From an uncultured Alphaproteobacteria bacterium (lineage in GTDB: Bacteria > Pseudomonadota > Alphaproteobacteria > Caulobacterales > Parvularculaceae), in the NCBI GenBank assembly GCA_937895955.1, contig CALAZI010000233.1, positions 1 to 21,308 on the forward strand: DNA of 21,308 bases. The letters are read 5' to 3'. Below, one piece after another: positions 15,614-21,308 of this stretch; position 1 is the stretch's first letter, and every line of letters starts with the position of its first letter. The notes beneath the pieces were generated by a model that was not told the origin of the DNA, searched no databases, and saw only the letters and a program-made list of their open reading frames with translations. The position numbers and the translations under genes are program-made.

Positions 15614-17856
15614 CTTTTCTCCAGCGTTTGAATTTCCTCAAAGAGGTCGCTCACAATGCAAATATTATCTTCTGCATCGAGAACCGGCTCGCCAATAACG
15701 TCAAAGCCCCATTCATTGATGGTCTCCATCGCACCATCTGGGAGCAATTGCAGCCGCCTCGCTTCGCTCTCAAAGGAGGGGCGCGACAGTTCGCCATTCG
15801 CAAGCAGAAAACTCAATAGTTCGCCATGCTGCTGATCCAATCCTTCAAATCGCAACGACATGTTGTCTGCAACTTTCGAGGGCGGCTGCACGAATTCCTC
15901 GTCTTCACTGGCGAATATCTCACTGAGAAGCCCAGCGACTTTCGCAGTTTCTTTGGTGATGCGCTCAATCTTCTTGCGATCGATTGACGTCGCTTTCTCC
16001 GCCGCCATTCCGGGTGACGGAGGCACGGACGTACCGGATTCGGGAATCGCCGGCCTGACAGCAATCGGCTCATCGGAACCAGCAGCGCCTCGATGCAACG
16101 CAGCGTAAGCGTCTTCCGCCGGGAAGCCGAGGGAACGAAAGAGTTGCTCGATATATTTCACTTCGGCGGCCTCAACCCGGCCGTCGGCAAGCACCGCGTC
16201 AATTGCTGATCTTGCAATCGTCTTTCTGGTGTTTTCGTCAGCCTTGGACAATTTCCGTAAAATCGTCTGGTGACGCGGCGCATTGCGGCATAGAGCTTTT
16301 GCATAAGCAAAAAGGCGCTGGCGCTCGTCAACGGAAAGACCCGGCACGGACAAGATTTCCAACTTTATGTGCTCAATCTCTTCCGGGGCGATCTCGCCAT
16401 CTGCTCCAGCCGCAAGCGCGCAGATTTCCGTTATCGTTTTCGCGGCGCGATAGGGATCGCTGTCAGCGTCAATAACCCCGCCTTTAGCTTCAAATAGAAC
16501 AATTATGTCATCAGGGCCCGGCGGCATGCTTCCTAAGCGCCGATCAGGTTCGAAACCCAATCCAAGCTTATCAAGCACGGCGCCCAATTTGTTCAGCGTT
16601 GTTGCAGGAATTTTGCCGGTTGTCGGAATATCCAGGTTAATCGCCTCCAGCAAAGATTTTACCGGCATCCAGCCCGATTTCATTTCAGACAGGCACGCTG
16701 CAATTACAGTGGCGATTTCCTTCAGAGGATTGGCTGTTGGCGCATCCATAAGGTCCGCCGGAAGTAACGCTGCAGCGTCAATCGATCCTTTTGCTTCTGG
16801 CGAACGCCCAAGCAAGCGGCTGTAAGCATCAAGTTCGCTGGTGCACTCAGCAAGAAGTCCATACAACTTGTTCACCGGTGCCGTCAGCGCCCCTATATCC
16901 GGCAGATCATCGCCTTTCCCCGAAATGGATGCGTCAAAACGGCCGCTCGCAGCCCGATATTCCAGGGACAACTTCCTTTTAGGAGGCTTGACATTCATGC
17001 CTTTTGGAAACCGTTTGCTAAACCTAATATTCCAAAGCGCACGCAGCTCTTCGAAACATCGGATGGCAGGCGTCCGAAATTGTACGGCCGGCGAAGAGGC
17101 CATCCAGAGCAAGGCGTCATCGGCGTCGAGGTTCTCGCCATCCAGTATCTTTCGGCCGAGATATGCTCGGACACCATACGGCATCTCGAAAAGTGAAGAG
17201 CTTGGCGGTTCGACCGGAGGTCTTTGGTCAAGCTTTGTCGTCAAAAATCCCGCCGCATCGAGCATGCGCTCAGCATAGCCGCGGAAGGAATTATTGCCGC
17301 CGTAAATTGAAATAAGGCGCTTTACTTCGGCGAGAATTTCATTGGTCTCCGCCTCTGCCTGTTCAAAGAACAGCCGGTATTCGAGGCCGTAGAAGTACAA
17401 GAATACGTAGCCGACGCCAATTTCAGGATCGTCGCGCCCGTTGGCCAACCATTCGAGATAAGTTCGCCGAGCCCGCGGCTCAATCTCTGAATAGGATGGC
17501 CAATACGGCATCGAGTCACCGCTGGGATCACGTGCGGCGCCAGAAGCTGACAAGGACGGATTGATCAGCGCGTTTTGAGGGCGGTCTGAATCGCCCGCGC
17601 GATTGCGTTCGCCCACATAGATCATTCCTCCGTCTATTCTGACACCCTGGATGATGACGGTTTCACCTTTCGGCACCCATTCCATGGGACGTCCCTTTAA
17701 AGCGGACTTCAAGGGCGGCGTTTGTCCAGAGGGTCGAGCCGGCGCAATCTTAGGCGATGATTCAGCTCCCAACACTCTCTGTGAAGCCGCCGCCTTTTTT
17801 CGGCTGTTGTAGAATACGAACAACGCCACTCCGGCTATGATTAATAGCCACCACAT
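15610..17856 (-). CDS. Membrane-anchored TerB_N / TerB / TerB_C protein
   Basis: A 748-residue protein opening the three-gene operon. Residues 2-16 are strongly hydrophobic (MWWLLIIAGVALFVFYNS) with basic residues after, a single N-terminal membrane anchor. A low-complexity linker follows, then a TerB_N-like domain (about 58-290, with the YWPSYSEIEPRARRTYLEWL-type signature at 118-137). A TerB-like helical domain spans about 470-580 with two acidic metal-site repeats, AAGADGEIAPEE (482-493) and AVLADGRVEAAE (554-565). The C-terminal 80 residues fit TerB_C. TerB proteins bind divalent metal in tellurite/phage-related stress systems. It has a GGAG site 7 bases before the ATG. It probably acts as a membrane platform or sensor for the ATPase and helicase; no terA, terC, terD or terZ is near. 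Confidence 0.85.
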   Translation of the reverse strand: MWWLLIIAGVALFVFYNSRKKAAASQRVLGAESSPKIAPARPSGQTPPLKSALKGRPMEWVPKGETVIIQGVRIDGGMIYVGERNRAGDSDRPQNALINPSLSASGAARDPSGDSMPYWPSYSEIEPRARRTYLEWLANGRDDPEIGVGYVFLYFYGLEYRLFFEQAEAETNEILAEVKRLISIYGGNNSFRGYAERMLDAAGFLTTKLDQRPPVEPPSSSLFEMPYGVRAYLGRKILDGENLDADDALLWMASSPAVQFRTPAIRCFEELRALWNIRFSKRFPKGMNVKPPKRKLSLEYRAASGRFDASISGKGDDLPDIGALTAPVNKLYGLLAECTSELDAYSRLLGRSPEAKGSIDAAALLPADLMDAPTANPLKEIATVIAACLSEMKSGWMPVKSLLEAINLDIPTTGKIPATTLNKLGAVLDKLGLGFEPDRRLGSMPPGPDDIIVLFEAKGGVIDADSDPYRAAKTITEICALAAGADGEIAPEEIEHIKLEILSVPGLSVDERQRLFAYAKALCRNAPRHQTILRKLSKADENTRKTIARSAIDAVLADGRVEAAEVKYIEQLFRSLGFPAEDAYAALHRGAAGSDEPIAVRPAIPESGTSVPPSPGMAAEKATSIDRKKIERITKETAKVAGLLSEIFASEDEEFVQPPSKVADNMSLRFEGLDQQHGELLSFLLANGELSRPSFESEARRLQLLPDGAMETINEWGFDVIGEPVLDAEDNICIVSDLFEEIQTLEKR

Positions 17857-17901
17857 CGAAGCTCTCCCCCAATATCCAGCGCTATTTGCCCAATCACGAT
17901 C

Positions 17902-17930
17902 CTGTTAGAATTGCACAACATTTTGTTCAA
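17902..17930 (-). promoter_or_regulatory. Candidate promoter and imperfect palindrome before the ter-type operon
   Basis: On the minus strand TTGAAC (17930-17925) and TAACAG (17907-17902) are 17 bases apart, 45 bases before the start codon at 17856. The -35 box is good and the -10 box poor. An imperfect palindrome TTGCACAA-CATT-TTGTTCAA (17911-17930, 7 of 8 positions paired) covers the -35 box and spacer and could be an operator. Confidence 0.35.
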
Positions 17931-17987
17931 TCGAGAAAGACTTTTATTTGCTGAATATCTATTTCCGCCCAATCAAGTGAACAATAA

Positions 17988-18692
17988 TCATGATATCCGC
18001 CACACATCCCCATTCGCCTCGTCGCGAACGAGATCGATTGTATCCCCATCAAAATGATAGGCGAGATGCCGCCCCTGCACCGGCAGGCCGACGGATATCG
18101 GCCAGAAGGCGGCCAGACATTCGCCGCCTGCATCGCGAACGCTCGGGTATGAAACGCCGTTCGATCCTGACGTTCGTAAAGATCGAGCCAGTTCCTGAGA
18201 CGCATCGTAACTGTCGGGGTCAAGACACTCTTCAATCGCCGCCTCGCTTCTTAAATCATGAAACTCATTGTCGATCGCACCGACAAGTTCTCGCATTTGC
18301 GCGAGCCAGCCGGGCGCTTCATCGGTCGCCTTGAAGAATAACCCCTTGTGATAAGCGGTTTCAGCGACGGCGGTTTCGAATGTTCGAGCCGCGTAATAGG
18401 CGCCGAAGGTCCCGTCATTGAACCGCCCTGGTCGATCCGGACTGATGTGAACAAACGGCGCCATCACATAACTTGCGCCGGCGCCGGCAACGCGCCGCTC
18501 AGGCGGCACGAGATCGAGCCGGCCGATGCTTTCATTGATGCGCGGATTGGTGCGCGCTTCGGCGGCGGCGAGCAATTCCCAGTCGCGCGGGTCGGCGATG
18601 TCTTCAAAAAGATCGACAGGCGGATAGCGCGACGAAATTATTCGCCGCGCATCCGGCCAGTTGATTTGCGTGACCGGCGGCGCAGTTCTCAT
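17988..18692 (-). CDS. RES-domain toxin (NAD+-depleting)
   Basis: A 234-residue RES-family toxin. The family's conserved stretch is visible: RFNDGTFGAYYAA (90-102) followed by FETAVAE (105-111), with the GVSYPSVRDAGGECLAAF segment (179-196) near the end. Known RES toxins (for example MbcT and those of RES-Xre modules) degrade NAD+ by phosphorolysis or hydrolysis and halt growth. A longer reading from 18806 overlaps the antitoxin; the ATG at 18692 gives an ATGA overlap with the antitoxin stop and a family-like N-terminus, so it is preferred. The order antitoxin then toxin, with coupled translation, is standard. Likely role: stabilising the element, or acting in phage defence. Confidence 0.92.
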   Translation of the reverse strand: MRTAPPVTQINWPDARRIISSRYPPVDLFEDIADPRDWELLAAAEARTNPRINESIGRLDLVPPERRVAGAGASYVMAPFVHISPDRPGRFNDGTFGAYYAARTFETAVAETAYHKGLFFKATDEAPGWLAQMRELVGAIDNEFHDLRSEAAIEECLDPDSYDASQELARSLRTSGSNGVSYPSVRDAGGECLAAFWPISVGLPVQGRHLAYHFDGDTIDLVRDEANGDVWRIS

Positions 18693-19108
18693 CCGCGCGC
18701 CGCGTCCAGATAATGCCGGACGCGGAATAGATCGGTGAGATAGCCGCCGAGCATGATGTCGAGGGCGCTCTGCCCGCCAAAGGCGAGATTGGGCTTCTTC
18801 ACCCATTCATAGACCCGCGCCTTTTCGGTGAAGAGAATGCGCATGGCCTTGTGGATGCCCATCAGGACCGAAAGGCGGGTTTTCTGGTCGACGGTGAGGC
18901 GGCCGATTTCGTCATCCTTCCAGCGCGCATAGGTGCGTTTGGAAACGCCGCCGAGAAGGATGCAGGCCTCCGCGTCCGTAATCCCCCAGTGCCGGAACAG
19001 ATTGACCGCAGCGCGGGCCATCGCCTCGCCTTCGGCGTCGGTAATGACGGCGACCGCCTCAGGGACGGCGGCTTTTTCCACCAATTGCAGGGACATGATC
19101 GGCTCCAT
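18689..19108 (-). CDS. Xre/MbcA/ParS-type antitoxin of the RES-Xre pair
   Basis: A 139-residue antitoxin. A helix-turn-helix-like region lies at about residues 38-68 (ITDAEACILLGGVSKRTYARW), and the C-terminal DUF2384-type toxin-binding region includes GGQSALDIMLGGYL and ends close to the toxin start. The family neutralises the RES toxin by blocking its active site and usually represses its own promoter as a complex. The ATG at 19108 is chosen because AGGAGG lies 6 bases upstream; in-frame starts at 19171 and 19123 are also possible but lie within the promoter/operator region. It overlaps the toxin gene by four bases. Confidence 0.9.
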   Translation of the reverse strand: MEPIMSLQLVEKAAVPEAVAVITDAEGEAMARAAVNLFRHWGITDAEACILLGGVSKRTYARWKDDEIGRLTVDQKTRLSVLMGIHKAMRILFTEKARVYEWVKKPNLAFGGQSALDIMLGGYLTDLFRVRHYLDAARG

Positions 19109-19136
19109 TCGTCGCCTCCTCATATAGGCCGATAAA

Positions 19137-19185
19137 TGCCATTTGGCAATATTTATCGTTATGATCGCCAAATGACATATATCAA
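19137..19185 (-). promoter_or_regulatory. Probable promoter and operator of the RES-Xre operon
   Basis: On the minus strand TTGATA (19185-19180) and CATAAC (19163-19158) are 16 bases apart, with the antitoxin start 50 bases downstream. Eight-base arms CATTTGGC (19140-19147) and GCCAAATG (19167-19174) flank the -10 box, and the left arm lies inside a tight palindrome TGCCATTTGGCA (19137-19148). This arrangement suits autorepression by the antitoxin or toxin-antitoxin complex. Confidence 0.55.
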
Positions 19186-19194
19186 AAACTCCCG

Positions 19195-21156
19195 CTAAAG
19201 CGCTGGTCCGCCTCGGGTTTTTCCGAAATCCCAGGTAATTCCCCCCCGGCGCATGACCCCGGAAACCACAAGACCGCGACGGGCTTCGAGCGCTTCCCGC
19301 CAGGGAACGAGCGAGAACTCTTTCGACCTCTCGACCACGGCAAAGCGCCCTGCCGGCAGATCAACGGATCGCCGGTAAATCCCCGCCAACCGCTCGCCTT
19401 CAACCGGCTGGTCAAAGGCCTTGCCGAAGCGCTTGGACAGGCGCGCGCATTCTTCATTGATGGCGTCGCGCTCCATGAGAGCAAGGCGCTTGTCATCAAT
19501 GACAAGCTTATCGCCCTCTTCGCTGGCGAGCCCTTGCGCCAATAGCCAACGACGTCGCGTCGCCATCGCGCCCCGAAACTCTTCGCCGAATCCGGCGCGC
19601 ACGGTTTCGAATTCGCGTCGTTTTTCGAGGGCGTCGTCCAGCATGGTCCGCGCCGGCGCTTCGCCGAGCGTCTCTAACGAAGCCCAGGACAGCACTCTGA
19701 CATTCGCCGCCGCCTTGCCGCCCTCGAAGTCTGCGGCGCGTTTCAAATAGTCCTGCGGGATACGCCAGCTTCCATCCTGATCTCTCTCGACAATGCCGGC
19801 GCGCCGCAAAGCTTCAAGACGCCTTTTATGCGTCAGTCGATATTCAGGCGTAGAACGCGGATCCGAAGCCTCATGCAATTCATTCGAATAAACGCCGTCG
19901 TTTTTATCAGCGATGGCGGCGATGGTGAGATCCGATTTGCGGGCGCTCCCCTCGCCTTTCGAGACCTCAATCACAGCGCCGTCGGGCGGCATGGCGCCGG
20001 GCCTTAAATCGATCTCAACATGCCATTGATGACCGTCGGCGCTGTCGATAGCGAGCAAGCGCCGCTCATGAGTGTCATCGGCGGCGCCCGAACCCATGAC
20101 GCGCCCGAATATTTTTGGGGGCGCGCCTCCGTCCGCAAAGTCTCGCAAATTGTGCACTGACAGCCGGTCGCCGACGGCATGCTCCATCGAGCGGATGATG
20201 TCGCCGCGCTTACCCGCGGCGCGCAAGGTCTCCTCCATCGCCGGCGACAGGCGCCAGCCCTCCCGTTTGCGAGATGCGAGTCCCATGTTTTCGAGGGTTC
20301 GAAGGCGCGCCATGAACAGCCTCGACCGGAACCGGTCGTAGACACTCTTCGGCCGGTCAAGTTCGACGACGCCATCCGTCGCCAATTCCTGGAGCTCTCG
20401 ATCGATCGAGGTGAAGCGCTCTTTTACTGCCTCGCGCATGCGGGCGTTCGCTATGTCGAGATCGCGCCGCTCGCCCAATTCGAGCGTCGCCAATTCCTCA
20501 GCCCGACGCCGGAACCCGTGGGTGATGTAATTGCGGGCGATGACGAGGTCCTTGCCGTCGTCGGCGCGGCCTCTCAGCACGATATGGACATGCGGATGAT
20601 CTGTGTCGTGGTGATTGACGGCGACCCATTGGAGCCTGGTCCCGAGATCGCGCTCCGCCGCCGCCATGACGTCTCGGGTGAATTTATTGAGATCTTCGAG
20701 CTCGCCCGCCTCTTCCGGCGACAGGATGATCCGGAACTGGTGGCGATCGGCTTTCCCCTCTTCAAGGAACGCCTCGCCGTCGACGATGTCACGCTCCGGT
20801 CCGTAAAGCTTGCCCGGCGTACCGTCTTTTTCGGCGCCGTCGCGCTGGATGTATTTCAAATGCGCGCGCGCTTTCGGCAGGCCGTTCTTGCCGAGCCGCA
20901 CCGACCGGATTTTGACCGCGACGCGACGAGAGCGGAACTTCGCGAAGGGAGACCCGCGCATCTTGAGGCTGGCGCCAACGCCGGCGCCGCGCCCGATCCG
21001 CGCGCCTGAAAAATTCGCGGCTGATCGTTTTGCGAAGGCGCCAGGCCGCGCCTTCTCCATGCGGGCGTAGAGTTTGCCAAGATAGCGTTTCGCGGCGCGC
21101 CCGCCTGACGCGCGAATTCTGCCCAATCTCGGGCGGAAATCTTCGTCAGCGCTCAT
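19195..21156 (-). CDS. VirD2-like relaxase (DUF3363 type, similar to RlxS of alphaproteobacterial ICEs)
   Basis: A 653-residue relaxase that nicks oriT and pilots the DNA strand through the channel. The N-terminus MSADEDFRPRLGRIRASGG is typical of this group. A probable catalytic tyrosine is Y102 in HLKYIQRDG. The metal-binding histidines are in the third motif, HHDTDHPHVHIVLRG (182-196), and RNYITHGFRRRAEELA (209-224) is a family landmark. The rest matches the long DUF3363 region, thought to contact DNA or the coupling protein. The ATG at 21156 has no good ribosome site, so translation may be weak or coupled to an upstream gene outside the window. It ends 86 bases before the antitoxin start, with the TA promoter in between. 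Length is normal for the family. Confidence 0.93.
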   Translation of the reverse strand: MSADEDFRPRLGRIRASGGRAAKRYLGKLYARMEKARPGAFAKRSAANFSGARIGRGAGVGASLKMRGSPFAKFRSRRVAVKIRSVRLGKNGLPKARAHLKYIQRDGAEKDGTPGKLYGPERDIVDGEAFLEEGKADRHQFRIILSPEEAGELEDLNKFTRDVMAAAERDLGTRLQWVAVNHHDTDHPHVHIVLRGRADDGKDLVIARNYITHGFRRRAEELATLELGERRDLDIANARMREAVKERFTSIDRELQELATDGVVELDRPKSVYDRFRSRLFMARLRTLENMGLASRKREGWRLSPAMEETLRAAGKRGDIIRSMEHAVGDRLSVHNLRDFADGGAPPKIFGRVMGSGAADDTHERRLLAIDSADGHQWHVEIDLRPGAMPPDGAVIEVSKGEGSARKSDLTIAAIADKNDGVYSNELHEASDPRSTPEYRLTHKRRLEALRRAGIVERDQDGSWRIPQDYLKRAADFEGGKAAANVRVLSWASLETLGEAPARTMLDDALEKRREFETVRAGFGEEFRGAMATRRRWLLAQGLASEEGDKLVIDDKRLALMERDAINEECARLSKRFGKAFDQPVEGERLAGIYRRSVDLPAGRFAVVERSKEFSLVPWREALEARRGLVVSGVMRRGGITWDFGKTRGGPAL

Positions 21157-21166
21157 GATTTAGCAC

Positions 21167-21248
21167 GGCGCCAATTGGCGCCATTCACATCATCGATGGC
21201 GCCATCAAAAGTGACGTGCAGACCGGCTTTGCGCGCTCCTTGGCGCCA
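21167..21248. repeat. Array of four GGCGCC palindromes upstream of the relaxase
   Basis: GGCGCC occurs at 21167-21172, 21177-21182, 21198-21203 and 21242-21247, the last three as TGGCGCCA. The first two form a perfect 16-base palindrome GGCGCCAATTGGCGCC. Centre-to-centre distances are 10, 21 and 44 bases, close to one, two and four turns of DNA. The array begins 10 bases before the relaxase start codon. It is a candidate regulator-binding array or part of oriT; neither is proven. Confidence 0.6.
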
Positions 21249-21308
21249 AAGCTTTAATCTTGCCCTCCCGGAAAATTCTCCTCTCCGTTCCCTGATCATC
21301 ATGACGCG

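Noticed and set aside
12112..17856. Full BREX or DISARM system
   Set aside because: Only the ATPase and helicase resemble BREX components. No methyltransferase, PglZ, phospholipase D or other core gene is present.
15610..17856. Tellurite resistance gene cluster
   Set aside because: Only TerB-type domains occur. No TerC, TerD/E/Z or TerA gene is nearby, so a tellurite label would mislead.
20179..21009. A 276-codon plus-strand frame opposite the relaxase
   Set aside because: It is antisense to the conserved relaxase domain. The open frame is explained by GC-rich codon use.

Overview
The window is a stretch of an alphaproteobacterial integrative and conjugative element (or a closely related conjugative plasmid). 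The evidence is a Trb-type mating-pair-formation operon, a TraG/VirD4 coupling protein and a large VirD2-like relaxase of the DUF3363 type. This combination, plus GC-rich codon use (GCG, CGC and GGC dominate the transfer genes), fits Hyphomicrobiales/Rhizobiales-like bacteria. The genus cannot be fixed from the sequence. Every gene I accept is on the minus strand, so the element reads from right to left.

Right end (21308 to about 17988): a short region with four GGCGCC palindromes, then the relaxase gene, then a RES-Xre toxin-antitoxin pair with its own probable promoter/operator. Left end (6649 to 1): traG, a ribbon-helix-helix gene, trbB, trbC, trbD, trbE and the first 57 codons of trbJ. 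These genes are joined by ATGA/GTGA or few-base overlaps and look like one translationally coupled operon that continues beyond the window.

Middle (17856 to 7162): about 10.7 kb of cargo between the relaxase/TA block and traG, in two operons. The first (17856 to 12112) encodes a membrane-anchored TerB_N/TerB/TerB_C protein, a BrxD-like (DUF2791) ATPase and an Lhr/BrxHI-like superfamily 2 helicase. This is a compact candidate defence or DNA-processing system without the methyltransferase or PglZ partners of BREX. The second (11747 to 7162) is a complete qatABCD antiphage system: KAP-type P-loop ATPase, QatB, a QueC-like enzyme and a TatD-like nuclease.

Taken together, the conjugation genes move the element, the RES-Xre pair probably stabilises it, and the two multi-gene modules probably protect the host against phages or competing DNA. 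The Qat assignment is strong. The function of the Ter-ATPase-helicase triad is inferred and is the most promising system for follow-up. I see no tRNA, rRNA, CRISPR array, transposase or integrase in the window.
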